This document shows positions 41,711-51,363 of a DNA stretch of 64,000 nucleotides, piece after piece. The first letter of the stretch is position 1, and the number at the start of each line of letters is the position of its first letter. Location: positions 400,343-464,342 of the forward strand of contig NZ_KE136362.1 of the NCBI RefSeq assembly GCF_000406965.1, read 5' to 3'. Origin of the DNA: Enterococcus avium ATCC 14025 (GTDB taxonomy: Bacteria > Bacillota > Bacilli > Lactobacillales > Enterococcaceae). The position numbers and the translations under genes were made by a program. The notes beneath the pieces were generated by a model. The model searched no databases, had not been told where the DNA came from, and worked only from the letters and a program-made list of their open reading frames with translations.

Positions 41711-41743
41711 AAGAGCTTCCGAGAAATCGGAGGCTCTTTTTTT
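41711..41743 (+). terminator. Terminator of the CHAP hydrolase gene and intron target
   Basis: AAGAGCTTCCGA and TCGGAGGCTCTT form a 12-bp stem with GAAA loop and a T7 run. The group IIC intron starts one base later. Confidence 0.9.
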
Positions 41744-41744
41744 G

Positions 41745-43646
41745 GTGTGCGCCCTGCATGGGTGAAAACTTGGTGGTGAAAGTCCACTACAGGCTTGGCA
41801 GTAGGAACTGTTAGCGAAAGACAAGGTGGCAATCGTGAGGTTGTGGCTGAAGGAAGTCGGACGCAAACTCCTGAACTGACGAACAGAAACTAGATACAAG
41901 GCTGAATTAGGTCGGATAAGTCTTCATCACAAGACAAAGTCCAATACTGCCCGAAACCTATACAGTAAATCTAGCAGTTACATAGGAGGAAAGTTTTCAC
42001 TCTTACCGGGGGAGATCTCATGAGGGTGTTGTGGGCGTTGAATGAAAACAAACCAGCACAACGATCATGGCGACATGATGGTGAATCATGAGAAGTCAGC
42101 CGAGGTCATAGTAGTAACGACACTGACCGTTACGAAGGACTGAACAATAAGAATCTTGAATAATTTAGGAGGTGTGAGAAGATGCGACGACCGCAGAAAA
42201 CAAGAAAACTTGGCTATCATCAAAGAGCTAGTGTGGAACACGAAGGGTATGATGAAGTGCGCAGCACTTCTTGCGGTGAACAGAGGAAACAAGATGGTGT
42301 AGAAAATCTGTTTGGGAGAATTCTAGAGCGGAATAATCTCAATCAAGCGTATCTTCAAGTAGTCAGAAATAAAGGGGCGGCTGGTGCAGATGGGATGACC
42401 GTCGATCAACTGCTTCCTTACTTGAAAGAGCACCGCGAGGAATTACTATCCAATTTACGCCAAGGGAACTATAAACCTCAGCCTGTTTTGCGAGTAGAAA
42501 TACCGAAACCAAACGGCGGTGTAAGAAAACTAGGAATTCCCACGGTTATTGATCGTATGCTTCAACAGGCAATCAATCAAGTGTTACAACCGCTATTTGA
42601 ACCAGAATTCTCAGATAATAGTTATGGGTTTCGCCCAAATCGCAGCGCACATGACGCAGTGAAGAAAGCAAAATCTTATTATGAACAAGGTTACCGATAT
42701 GTGGTGGACATTGATATGAAAGCCTACTTTGACACCGTAAATCACGATAAGCTGATGTATTTCATTGAGCGGAAAGTAAAGGACAAACAAGTCCTAAAAC
42801 TGATCCGTCAATACTTAATGAGTGGTGTAATGGAAAATGGACTCATCACAACAACGGAAGAAGGAACGCCCCAAGGAGGCAATCTCTCTCCCCTGTTAAG
42901 TAACATCTACCTGAACGAATTTGATCAAGTGCTAGAAAATCTAGGACATAAATTTGTTCGATACGCCGATGACTGCAATATCTATGTTAGAAGCAAACGA
43001 GCAGGACAGCGTGTGATGAAGAAATCCATTCAATTTCTCGAAGAACAACTAAAGTTGACGGTAAATCGAGAAAAGAGTGCGGTAGGAAGCCCATTGAAAC
43101 GAAAGTTTCTTGGATTCTGCATTCTGCCAACAAAGAAAGGTATTAAAATTCGCCCTCACGCAAAAGCAAAACAGCGTGTGAAAAGCAAGCTCAAACAACT
43201 CACTAAAAGAAACCGTGGAAGAAGTATCCAACTTATTTTAAAAGAAATCAAGCAACTAATGACTGGTTGGATCAACTACTATGGAATTGGTGAGATGAAA
43301 GAATTCATGAGGGAGTTAAACGGTTGGTTGAAGCGAAGAATCAGACAATATATTTGGAAACAATGGAAGAATCCAAGAACCAAAAGGAAAAATCTGATTC
43401 GTTTAGGGATCGATAAAGCGAAAGCGTATGAATGGTCAAATACAAGAAAAGGTATTTGGTCAATCTCCAAAAGTCATATTCTTCATCGATCATTAACAGA
43501 CAAAGAACTGGCCCACCAAGGATATGAGGACATCTCCTTGAAGTACCAGTTCGTACACTCAACTTATTGAACCGCCGTATACGGGTCCGTACGTACGGTG
43601 GTGTGAGAGGGGCGGAAGGTCAGTTGGCTTTCCCCTCTACTCGATT
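41745..43646 (+). mobile_element. Group IIC (bacterial class C) intron
   Basis: The 5' end GTGTGCGCCCTGCATGGGTG and the 3' end CTACTCGATT closely follow the Oceanobacillus iheyensis group IIC intron pattern. The domain V helix is at about 43569-43604 (GAACCGCCGTATACGG and CCGTACGTACGGTGG) and domain VI follows. It encodes its own reverse transcriptase and sits directly after a terminator hairpin, the usual target of this class. Both ends and all catalytic parts I can see appear intact. End positions may be off by a few bases. Confidence 0.85.
42182..43570 (+). CDS. ltrA: Group II intron reverse transcriptase/maturase
   Basis: A 462-residue intron-encoded protein. Reverse transcriptase blocks include KPNGGVRKLGIPTVIDRMLQ (about 115-134), YGFRPNRSAHDA, VDIDMKAYFDTVNH, GTPQGGNLSPLLSNIYLNEF and the catalytic YADD (about 261-264). 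A maturase/X region and GWINYYGIG follow. No endonuclease domain is seen, as expected for class C. AGGAGGTGTGAGAAG precedes the ATG, and the stop lies just before domain V. Confidence 0.93.
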   Translation: MRRPQKTRKLGYHQRASVEHEGYDEVRSTSCGEQRKQDGVENLFGRILERNNLNQAYLQVVRNKGAAGADGMTVDQLLPYLKEHREELLSNLRQGNYKPQPVLRVEIPKPNGGVRKLGIPTVIDRMLQQAINQVLQPLFEPEFSDNSYGFRPNRSAHDAVKKAKSYYEQGYRYVVDIDMKAYFDTVNHDKLMYFIERKVKDKQVLKLIRQYLMSGVMENGLITTTEEGTPQGGNLSPLLSNIYLNEFDQVLENLGHKFVRYADDCNIYVRSKRAGQRVMKKSIQFLEEQLKLTVNREKSAVGSPLKRKFLGFCILPTKKGIKIRPHAKAKQRVKSKLKQLTKRNRGRSIQLILKEIKQLMTGWINYYGIGEMKEFMRELNGWLKRRIRQYIWKQWKNPRTKRKNLIRLGIDKAKAYEWSNTRKGIWSISKSHILHRSLTDKELAHQGYEDISLKYQFVHSTY

Positions 43647-43906
43647 CTAACCTATAAGGAACATAAAAATTTCACATGAATAAATCGCTTTAGAGTAGGT
43701 AGATACATATTCAGCTTCACGAACGAGCTTTTCTACGCATACAGTTACTACTAAACTTCATTAAGCAAAATAGGCACGGCAATAAGTAAAAGCTGATCGA
43801 GTTCGCGAATTCTTTTTTAATGATCCGTGAATCACTATTAAAGTTTTGGAATTTCGGTATAATGAACAGGTATGATTTTTTTTTACATAGAAAGGACCAT
43901 TGATAG

Positions 43907-46054
43907 ATGCTTACAAAGCTTTCAAATTACATAAAATCCGATTTAATCGAGGCTGAAATAAATGCAGGAAAGGATCAAGACACCCTGCAGCAATTGGTCG
44001 CTCAAAATGGCGGTCATCCCTTCAGTGAGGATCAGCTGGCAGCGATTCGTTTTCCGATGCAGACGCATCTACGGATTATTGCCGGTGCTGGCAGCGGCAA
44101 GACCCAGACGATTTGTGCCAAAGCAGCTTATTTAGTGCTGGAAAAATCCGTCGATCCCAAGACAATCATGATGTGTACCTTTTCTCGCAAGGCGAAGCTG
44201 GAAATGGAAGCGCGGGTCAATCACTATTTGAGCGGCTATGCCCGTATCAGCGTTCAAACCTTTCATGGCTGGTTCAATGCCGAGTACAATGAGTTAATCC
44301 GTCAATTTCCCGCAGCGAAGCAGTGGGGAATCGCAGGTACGATCGACGAAGAGCACTATTATCAAACTGTCAATCAATTGATTAAAAAATATCGCTTGTA
44401 TAATTTCGATAAATTCGAAGAACGTCCGATTGTTTCCCGAATTAGTTATTGGCGTAATATGGGGTATTCCGATCAGGAGATGGTGGATTTTGTCGCGCAG
44501 CATTTTGATCAGGAGGAACTTCTGCTAAATCAAAAGCTGAGTGTGGTTTTTCAACAATTTTTAGCCGAGCTGGAGTTGCTGAAAAAGAAGGAACAATTTA
44601 TTAATTTTGACGATATGCTGTACAATCTCAAACTGATTTTGGAAAACGATAGGGCAGCGCGAGCCTTTTTGCAGGAAAAGTATCGCTATATTTTTATTGA
44701 TGAATTTCAAGATATCAATCCATTGCAGAAACAAATCGTGGCGTTGATTTGTCCTCCTGATAAAATCGCTGAAGAGAAAAATTCAGGGAAACTGATTATC
44801 GTTGGAGACGACGATCAAAGTATTTATTATTTTCGGGGTGCGGAACCGAGCTATATCAAAGCGTTTGAACAAGAATATCAGCAAACGTCCTTGAAATTAA
44901 TGACCAATTATCGTTCGGAGGCACCGATTGTAGAAGCGGGAAATCGGCTGATACAACACAATGCCCATGATCGTTTAGAAAAAACGATGATCGCAAGTAA
45001 AACGACAAGGGCACATGATTGCTATGCCATTGGTTTTTCTGATGATGAGGAAGAGGCCGCGTGGATTGGAAGAAAAATTCAAGAACTGGCGAAAAATACG
45101 CCGCTGAGAGATGGCAGTCCAGATTATCGGGAGACGATGGTTTTGTACCCAACTCGTGTGCAATTGCGTTCATTATTGAAGCAACTGAAAAAACAAAAAA
45201 TTCCTTTTGTGACGCCAACCAATGATGATTTGCTGGGAATCTTCGGTTTGCCCTTGTTCAAGACCCTTTTTCAACAATTGGACATGCTGGCAGCAGCTAC
45301 GACGATTCAGCAAAAAAATGAAGCACTAAGAAAAATTATCCAACAATACGCTTTTTATCATTTCATCAAATTTGGCGCCAGCGCTAAGTTCAGCGAGGAA
45401 TTATTCAATCAAAATAAATTCAAGATTAATGATCTCGTCGCTTTTTTAATCAGTGAACGTAAGCTGTCACAAGCAGCTCAAAATCAAGCGAAGCAATTCT
45501 TTAAGCAAATCTATTTGTTTTATCAAGGCAAGCAGTTAGAGCTTGCGCCGTTATCGGCTGCATTACTTTCGACACCGAAATTCAAAAAGGAGTTGAGTGA
45601 AGAAGAAGCAGACTGGCTGAACAAAGAATTGACGGCAGCTGGTGATTGGCCGGGACTCTTGGCGGCTTATCAGCAGGCTAGTGAGCAAAATCAAGGCATG
45701 AAAAAACGTCTCAATGATTACGATCAGGATAAATTGAACGCTGTTTATCTGCTATCGATCCACGCTAGTAAAGGATTAGGTAAGAAAAATATTTTCATCA
45801 AAGGGGTGTATCAAGATGCGCTGCCCAACCATCATACGGTCAAAAAGGCAGAGTGTGATCTGAAGAAGGCTAAGGAAGAAGCTGCTCCGCCTACCACAAT
45901 GGAAGAGCAGCGCCGTTTGATGTATGTTGCCATCACACGCGCAAAGGAAAATCTCTATGTGACCTATCCTAAAACGGTCAATAATAAAGCAACGGAGCCT
46001 TCGCCCTTTTTAAAAGAAGCGGGACTACCGCTCAAAGAAGAACAAAAAAAATAG
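43907..46054 (+). CDS. UvrD/PcrA-like superfamily 1 DNA helicase
   Basis: A 715-residue ATP-dependent helicase. Motif I is IIAGAGSGKTQT (about 57-68), motif II FIDEFQDINPLQ (about 264-275), motif III VGDDDQSIYYFRGA (about 302-315), motif IV LMTNYRS and a C-terminal VAITRAKENLYV. LSIHASKGLGKKNIFI is motif V. It is distinct from and a little shorter than housekeeping PcrA. It probably acts in recombination or repair. The promoter (TATAAT at 43857-43862) follows the intron. It is 26 bp upstream of a GNAT gene. Confidence 0.87.
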   Translation: MLTKLSNYIKSDLIEAEINAGKDQDTLQQLVAQNGGHPFSEDQLAAIRFPMQTHLRIIAGAGSGKTQTICAKAAYLVLEKSVDPKTIMMCTFSRKAKLEMEARVNHYLSGYARISVQTFHGWFNAEYNELIRQFPAAKQWGIAGTIDEEHYYQTVNQLIKKYRLYNFDKFEERPIVSRISYWRNMGYSDQEMVDFVAQHFDQEELLLNQKLSVVFQQFLAELELLKKKEQFINFDDMLYNLKLILENDRAARAFLQEKYRYIFIDEFQDINPLQKQIVALICPPDKIAEEKNSGKLIIVGDDDQSIYYFRGAEPSYIKAFEQEYQQTSLKLMTNYRSEAPIVEAGNRLIQHNAHDRLEKTMIASKTTRAHDCYAIGFSDDEEEAAWIGRKIQELAKNTPLRDGSPDYRETMVLYPTRVQLRSLLKQLKKQKIPFVTPTNDDLLGIFGLPLFKTLFQQLDMLAAATTIQQKNEALRKIIQQYAFYHFIKFGASAKFSEELFNQNKFKINDLVAFLISERKLSQAAQNQAKQFFKQIYLFYQGKQLELAPLSAALLSTPKFKKELSEEEADWLNKELTAAGDWPGLLAAYQQASEQNQGMKKRLNDYDQDKLNAVYLLSIHASKGLGKKNIFIKGVYQDALPNHHTVKKAECDLKKAKEEAAPPTTMEEQRRLMYVAITRAKENLYVTYPKTVNNKATEPSPFLKEAGLPLKEEQKK

Positions 46055-46080
46055 TATAATGAAGGAAAACGGGAGGGCTT

Positions 46081-46518
46081 ATGGACAATTTGAGCATCGA
46101 AGTAGGCAATGGCGTTCATTTACGAGCGACCAGCAGCTATATCCGTCTGCAGGTCTTTGTTTTAGAAAGATCCTTGGCATTATCTGATGAGTTTGATCAA
46201 AAGGATCAATCAGATACGATTTACAGTGTGCTTTTTGATGAGGCCCTTCCAGTGGCGACGGCTCGTTTTTTACAAGAGGATGAACGTGTTGCCCGGATCG
46301 GTCGTGTAGCAACCTTGAAGGACTATCGAGGCAAGCAATTAGGCAGTCGTGTTGTCAATTCGCTGGAAGCCTTGGCAAAGGAAAAGCAGATTGAACGACT
46401 GCTTATTCACGCGGAAATAACAGCGGCCGGATTTTATGAAGGTTTGGGATATTGTAGCGTAGGAAAGCCCTACGATGAGGATGGCGTACCTTGTATTACA
46501 TTAGAAAAGCAGTTTTAG
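46081..46518 (+). CDS. GNAT-family N-acetyltransferase
   Basis: A 145-residue acetyltransferase. The acetyl-CoA loop is IGRVATLKDYRGKQLGSRVV (residues 80-99), with R-G-x-x-x-G in YRGKQLGS, and the family core ends in AAGFYEGLGYCSVGKPYDED. This resembles the ElaA/YjcF branch. The target molecule is unknown. AACGGGAGGGCTT precedes the ATG, and the gene probably belongs to the helicase transcript. Confidence 0.85.
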   Translation: MDNLSIEVGNGVHLRATSSYIRLQVFVLERSLALSDEFDQKDQSDTIYSVLFDEALPVATARFLQEDERVARIGRVATLKDYRGKQLGSRVVNSLEALAKEKQIERLLIHAEITAAGFYEGLGYCSVGKPYDEDGVPCITLEKQF

Positions 46519-46546
46519 AGTGATTGAGTGAAAGGATGGACAGGTG

Positions 46547-46933
46547 ATGGATCATCAAGAACAAGCAATGACTTATTTTCAAGCAGGTCGTAACTGTTGC
46601 CAAGCGGTCGTGGGTGCTTATTGTACGGAGCTTGGGATTACTGAAGAACAAGCAAATGAGCTTGCGGCAGGTTTCGGCGGCGGTAATTATCAGGGGTTGT
46701 GCGGTGCATTAGCCGGGACCTATATAGTAGCTAATTATTTGAAGGGTTCACCGGAATTGAATGATCCGGCTAAATGCAAAGACGATGAGGCTGGCAGACG
46801 GATGGTTGAAATGACCCAAGATTTTGAAGGCGCGTGTGGTTCACTCTATTGCATAAAGCTGCTGGGAAAACGCCCTTGTTCTGACTATGTCTGTGCGGCG
46901 ATAAAAATTATTGACGAAAATGTAGCAGAGTAA
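46547..46933 (+). CDS. C_GCAxxG_C_C family protein (redox-type)
   Basis: A 128-residue protein of a cysteine-rich family named for its C-GCAxxG-C-C pattern. Here NCCQAVVGAYC, GLCGALAG, EGACGSLYC and RPCSDYVCAAI supply eight cysteines, likely for metal or Fe-S binding or redox work. A Met codon at 46547 is preferred over the adjoining GTG. It follows the GNAT gene and ends at a hairpin terminator. Confidence 0.8.
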   Translation: MDHQEQAMTYFQAGRNCCQAVVGAYCTELGITEEQANELAAGFGGGNYQGLCGALAGTYIVANYLKGSPELNDPAKCKDDEAGRRMVEMTQDFEGACGSLYCIKLLGKRPCSDYVCAAIKIIDENVAE

Positions 46934-46939
46934 AAATAA

Positions 46940-46977
46940 GCAAGATCACTCAACGGATAAAGCTGAGTGATCTTTTC
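46940..46977 (+). terminator. Terminator
   Basis: AGATCACTCA pairs with TGAGTGATCT and is followed by TTTCT. Confidence 0.75.
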
Positions 46978-47096
46978 TAATTCATCCGACAAAGTAAACG
47001 AGTACAAAAAGAGTTTGTCACCTCCAAAATAATATGTTACGATTTTCACTATCTAGACGTAGAATTTGAAAAGATGGTTGAAGGAGTGTTCATAAG

Positions 47097-47513
47097 ATGA
47101 GTGTTTCAATTATTGAAGAAATCAAAATAAATCTTGTGAATTATCTAATCCGATGGAAAAAGCAAATTGCCAGTGCTCTGGCGGTTTTGACCGTCCTTCT
47201 TTTGTTTATCATCATTCAGCGAGCAACGCTGAATAATTCTGCCTGGCTGCAGGGGAATTGGACGAATCAGTCAGTCGACTATTCATTTAAAGCAAAAAAT
47301 AAGGGCTTCACTAAATGGGCCATCAAGCGTAAAGGCTTATTCGTATTAAAGCATGCGTGGGTAACGGTGAATTCTAATAAAAAACGCATTATTTTGACTG
47401 ATGATGGAAATACCGTAGAATATCAGGTGACCAAGCTGGATCGCAACCACCTAAAGCTAGAAATAATGAAAAACGGCAAGTCAAAAAATAGCTTAAAGCT
47501 GCAAAAAGAATAG
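47097..47513 (+). CDS. Membrane-anchored protein of unknown function
   Basis: A 138-residue protein with one membrane helix (about 21-42, ALAVLTVLLLFIIIQ) and a basic extracytoplasmic domain with beta-strand character (NTVEYQVTKLDRNHLKLEIM). The repeating K/N-rich strands recall small lipocalin-like or DUF domains that often follow a single anchor. No family recognised. The ribosome site is GAAGGAGTGTTCATAAG. Confidence 0.65.
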   Translation: MSVSIIEEIKINLVNYLIRWKKQIASALAVLTVLLLFIIIQRATLNNSAWLQGNWTNQSVDYSFKAKNKGFTKWAIKRKGLFVLKHAWVTVNSNKKRIILTDDGNTVEYQVTKLDRNHLKLEIMKNGKSKNSLKLQKE

Positions 47514-47516
47514 ATC

Positions 47517-47552
47517 AAGACCAATTATTCTGTGAAGAGGATTGGTCTTTTA
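47517..47552 (+). terminator. Terminator
   Basis: AAGACCAAT and ATTGGTCTT arms followed by a T-rich stretch. Confidence 0.7.
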
Positions 47553-47653
47553 TTATTGCATAAAGCCCAATTGTTTTGCTGAATGTTTAATAGTTGCTCA
47601 TAACCCACCCTCGTAGTAAAGTGAAAAGAAAGTGCTATTTAGGAGGTTTCAAG

Positions 47654-48163
47654 ATGAAGAACACGGAATTCGCGATGGAAATGTTAGAGCGTGCTCAGGA
47701 ACGTTTTGAGGATACCTTTGATCAGATGACCATAGAAGAAGCCAATCAGATGCCCGCTCCGTTGATCAAATCAGTCGTTTGGCTAATGTGGCATACAGCT
47801 CGAGAGTTGGATATGCAGATCTCTGATTTAAATGGAACAGATTTCTTATGGACAAGTGCTGGCTGGTCAGAAAAATTTGCCTTGGATTTACCCGATGATA
47901 CGCCAGATTATCGACATACACCTGAAGAAGCGGCGAAAGTCATTGTGAATGATCGACAATTGGTACTAGATTATCTAGCAGCTAGTATCGAATTCACTAA
48001 AGAGTATTTGAAGCAGCTAGATGAGAGCAGCCTAAATGATGTGATCGATACGAATTGGGACCCGCCGGTAACTCGGCAAGTACGGATCGTTTCGGCAATC
48101 GATGACGCGGTGATGCATTCAGGTCAAGCGGTTTATACCAGACGGATGGTTATTGGGAAATAG
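47654..48163 (+). CDS. DinB-like (DUF664) four-helix protein
   Basis: A 169-residue four-helix bundle protein of the DinB/DUF664 group, which includes metal-dependent thiol transferases. The metal His residues are likely those of WHTARELDMQ (near 47-56) and DDAVMHSGQAVYTRRMV near the C-terminus. Start at 47654 follows AGGAGGTTTCAAG. Its own terminator follows. The thiol cofactor and substrate are unknown. Confidence 0.78.
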   Translation: MKNTEFAMEMLERAQERFEDTFDQMTIEEANQMPAPLIKSVVWLMWHTARELDMQISDLNGTDFLWTSAGWSEKFALDLPDDTPDYRHTPEEAAKVIVNDRQLVLDYLAASIEFTKEYLKQLDESSLNDVIDTNWDPPVTRQVRIVSAIDDAVMHSGQAVYTRRMVIGK

Positions 48164-48175
48164 TTTTTTTGAGAA

Positions 48176-48204
48176 CAGGTCTTTTCTGAGGGAGATCTGT
48201 TTTT
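48176..48204 (+). terminator. Probable terminator
   Basis: ACAGGTCT and AGATCTGT arms with one mismatch and a T7 run. Confidence 0.55.
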
Positions 48205-48421
48205 TTGTATTCAGAAATTTGTATCAAGCTAAACAATTCATTTTTTTTACAGAAGATAATAATAATCAATATATCAAAATTTTCATTTTTATTGTTTGAA
48301 GAGTTCGCGATTGTTACAATCCTTAAAGCGCGTATATCAATAAACAGATACGTTTTGCACAGTGAAGTGGAAAAAGTTCAACTTTTCTATTTGAAAGGGA
48401 TTTCCTATACTAAATGTGTAA

Positions 48422-48436
48422 ATGATTGCGCTTGCA
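48422..48436 (+). promoter_or_regulatory. Candidate cre-like palindrome upstream of the second PTS operon
   Basis: ATGATTGCGCTTGCA keeps the TG...CG...CA core of cre but departs at two positions. It lies immediately before the ribosome site of the regulator gene. Confidence 0.35.
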
Positions 48437-48453
48437 AAAAAGGAGAGGTGAGG

Positions 48454-50319
48454 ATGAGAGAGGTACAAATACTAACTGCATTGAAAGAGCATGGTTACTT
48501 GAAAATTGATCAGTTAGCAAAAATGATTGGTGTTTCCTCCCGAACAATCCGCAATGATCTGCAAGAGTTATCGGATTTACAACAGGGCTTTACGATTGAA
48601 AAATCCGCTAAGCTGGGTTGTCGATTGATTATTTCAGATGATACGCTTTTTTCTAAATATTTAGCCGGATTTTCTGAGATAACCATTGAAATGCAAAAGG
48701 ATCGAATTGAGTCTTTATTAAGTTTGCTGTTGATTGATGAAAATTATCAAACAGTCAAACAATTAAGTGATGAGCTGCTAGTCAGTGGAAGTCAGATAAA
48801 AAAGGATCTTTCCAAGCTTGAATTATATCTAAAGGGCAGTTCATTAGTGCTGGAGCGCAAGGCACATTATGGAATTCGCATCATCAGTGAGGTGAAAAAT
48901 CGACTCTTATTGTTATTGGATTGCTATCAAAGAGGAAACAATAAATTGCTGGAGAAATTGGAGAAAGCCTACGATCTTGAAAAACAAAAGAAAATAAAAG
49001 ATCAGCTCTATCAGTTAATCAACAGCCATGAATGGGAAATCGATTATGGTGAGTTTCGGCGATTAGAAGAGAAATTACTTTTGCTTCTTCTGATCAAGTG
49101 GCAAAAAACGCAAGCTGAAGCACCAGTCTCCTATTTAACGGAGGTGCTGCAGAAGACATCTTTCTCTGTTCCGATTCAAAAGGAGGTTCACGAATTTTTT
49201 GAAGCTAGTCTACTAGCGAAGACTAAAAAGTTGGAAATTCTAAGCAACAAACAATTGTTGAAGGAAGAGATTATCCACTTCTTTCAGCAAATGGATGCGC
49301 AACAGAAGACTTGGTTTTCCACTGATCAGGAATTTCTTGATCTGGTCTATCTCCATGTTGCGGCATTGATCGAACGTTCAAGAAAGGACGTAAATTTCAG
49401 CAATCCATATTTGGAGGATATCAGCAAGGATTATCCGGTGATGTTTAATTATGCAGTGATGTTCTCAAAATGGCTGGAGGAAAGATTCCAGTTAACAATC
49501 GCTTCAGATGAGATCGGCTATCTGGCGACGCATATGACGGTTCCTTATCATAAGTGGCAGCAGCATCTGATTGAAAATATTTATCGAATTGCCGTGGTTT
49601 GTTCTTCTGGCGGCGGCATGGCTTATCTGGTTGAAATGAAGCTGCGCAGAATTTTTCCTCGAGCTAAGATTCAAACCTTTTCGATGTTTGAGATCGAAGA
49701 CATTCAAACCTATTTCCCGGATTTGATCTTTTCGATTATTGAGTTAACGATCGAAGTGGATTGTCCAGTGATCTTAATGAGCGAGATTCAAAGCGAGCTT
49801 GATTATTTAGAGGTCAGTGAAAATCTTAGTTTGTTAAAAAGCGATGAAACCTTTTCGATTGAACGTGCGTTTTTTGACTTATTTTCTGAAGGCCTTTTCT
49901 GTATTGAAAAGGATCGTGTCTATTCCGAAATTTTGGACGACTTAGCTGATCAGGTAGAAGAACAGGTTGGCTTTTCAGGTTATAAGCGTTCCCTGATGGA
50001 AAGAGAACATTACCTGTCAACCATCTATCAAAATGGGATCGCGATTCCCCATCCGCTGGTGATGTCAGGCAAGGAGAATCGCGTGGCGGTTTGCTTATTA
50101 CCAGAAGGAGCCAGCGAAACAGAGCGCGAAGCCAAAATCATTTTTATGGTGTCGTTAAAGGCCGAGCAGCTAGATATTCACCAAATCATCTCAAAAGAAT
50201 TAAGCAAGCTAATGAACCATCCAGCCGCAATCAACGCGCTGGTTGAAAGTAAAGATTACCATGAATTTTACTATACATTAAAACGTGTTTTAGGAAGAAG
50301 GAAGCAAAGTGAACATTGA
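48454..50319 (+). CDS. PRD-containing transcriptional regulator with EIIB/EIIA-like domains
   Basis: A 621-residue BglG/LicR-type regulator. N-terminal helix-turn-helix (LKIDQLAKMIGVSSRTIRND, about 14-33), a second one near 75-100, two PRDs with histidines at VAALIERS-type and YLATHMTVPYH positions, and an EIIB-like domain where the usual Cys region reads VVCSSGGGMAYLV. A C-terminal EIIA-like domain carries His in IAIPHPLVM. The frame extends far upstream, but the site AAAGGAGAGGTGAGG supports 48454. It should control the operon behind it, 50309-55654. Confidence 0.85.
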   Translation: MREVQILTALKEHGYLKIDQLAKMIGVSSRTIRNDLQELSDLQQGFTIEKSAKLGCRLIISDDTLFSKYLAGFSEITIEMQKDRIESLLSLLLIDENYQTVKQLSDELLVSGSQIKKDLSKLELYLKGSSLVLERKAHYGIRIISEVKNRLLLLLDCYQRGNNKLLEKLEKAYDLEKQKKIKDQLYQLINSHEWEIDYGEFRRLEEKLLLLLLIKWQKTQAEAPVSYLTEVLQKTSFSVPIQKEVHEFFEASLLAKTKKLEILSNKQLLKEEIIHFFQQMDAQQKTWFSTDQEFLDLVYLHVAALIERSRKDVNFSNPYLEDISKDYPVMFNYAVMFSKWLEERFQLTIASDEIGYLATHMTVPYHKWQQHLIENIYRIAVVCSSGGGMAYLVEMKLRRIFPRAKIQTFSMFEIEDIQTYFPDLIFSIIELTIEVDCPVILMSEIQSELDYLEVSENLSLLKSDETFSIERAFFDLFSEGLFCIEKDRVYSEILDDLADQVEEQVGFSGYKRSLMEREHYLSTIYQNGIAIPHPLVMSGKENRVAVCLLPEGASETEREAKIIFMVSLKAEQLDIHQIISKELSKLMNHPAAINALVESKDYHEFYYTLKRVLGRRKQSEH

Positions 50320-51348
50320 GTTTTTGAAAAATCTATCCAATGCAGACGGCATTGCCAGCAATGAAAAAGAAGTACGGCAAGCCATTTTAGCCGAGCTGGA
50401 GGAACTGCCTTACGAAAAACAGACAGACGGACTTGGCAGCTTGATCTTTACGAAAAAGGGCAAAAGTTCGAAGAGTATTATGATCTGTGGGCACATGGAT
50501 GAAGTTGGCTTTATGGTGCGCAGCATCAGTAATTTGGGGTTGATTCATTTAATGGTGGTTGGCGGTGTCAAACCAATCGCCCAGCATCTGCAAAAAATCC
50601 GCATTACGACCTTTGACGGAAAAAAATCAGCGGAGTCATTAACGGCGAGTATCGCGATGGAAAAACGGAAAATCTTTATTGTGATATCGGCGCAACGACA
50701 GCTCAAGAGGTTGCTGAGTTAGGAATCGAAGTAGGGAACATGGCCTGCTACGCAACGGAGTTTGAAGAATTTGCTGTGAAGGATATTTACGCTGGAAAAG
50801 CCTTTGATGATCGATTGGCTTGCTTTGTGATGGGAGAATTAATGAAGCGCTTCGCAAATGCAGAGTTGCCGTTAACCGTTCATTTTGCCAATACTAGCAG
50901 TGAAGAAGTCGGCATTCGCGGTGCGAAGACGGCTGTTCAAGCTGTGGACCCGGATATTGTTTTCGTGATTGATGTCGCCACTTTTAGTACCGAGTTCGTT
51001 CGTGATCACACGAATCAGAGGCAAATCGGTCAAGGACCGATCTTAACCCATTTTGACCGAACCTTAGCAGCGAATTTGGAAATGATCCACTATGTTAAGG
51101 AAACAGCGCAGAGCCAAAATATTTCGCTGCAATTAGACATGTTCAATTCTGGCGGAACCGATGGCGGAGAAGCCCATAAGGTGAATGAAGGCAAACCGAC
51201 TGTTGTAACGATTTTGCCTGTTCGCTATGGGCATTGTGCTTATTCGATCGTGAATATAAGAGATGTGCAGCAAATGATCGATTTGTATGAAAGCCTAATC
51301 AAAAACTTTACAGAAGAAACGTATCACCGCATGGTGGACTTTATTTAA
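50309..51348 (+). pseudogene. M42-family aminopeptidase with a one-base frameshift
   Basis: Two frames together encode a full M42 (glutamyl aminopeptidase/FrvX-type) zinc peptidase of about 345 residues. The first part has ICGHMDEVGFMV, and the second AFDDRLACFVMG, SSEEVGIRGA, VIDVATF and NSGGTDGGEAHK, so all metal ligands are present. The break is in the A7 run at 50620-50626: one more A would join TFDGKK to ISGVINGEYR. The start is a GTG overlapping the regulator stop by 11 bp. It is either a true mutation, a sequencing error or a slippage site. Confidence 0.85.
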
Positions 51349-51363
51349 AGGGGATAGAACGAC

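Noticed and set aside
43049-43562. Minus-strand frames inside the intron reverse transcriptase gene
   Set aside because: Shadows of the coding strand; the group IIC intron encodes only one protein.
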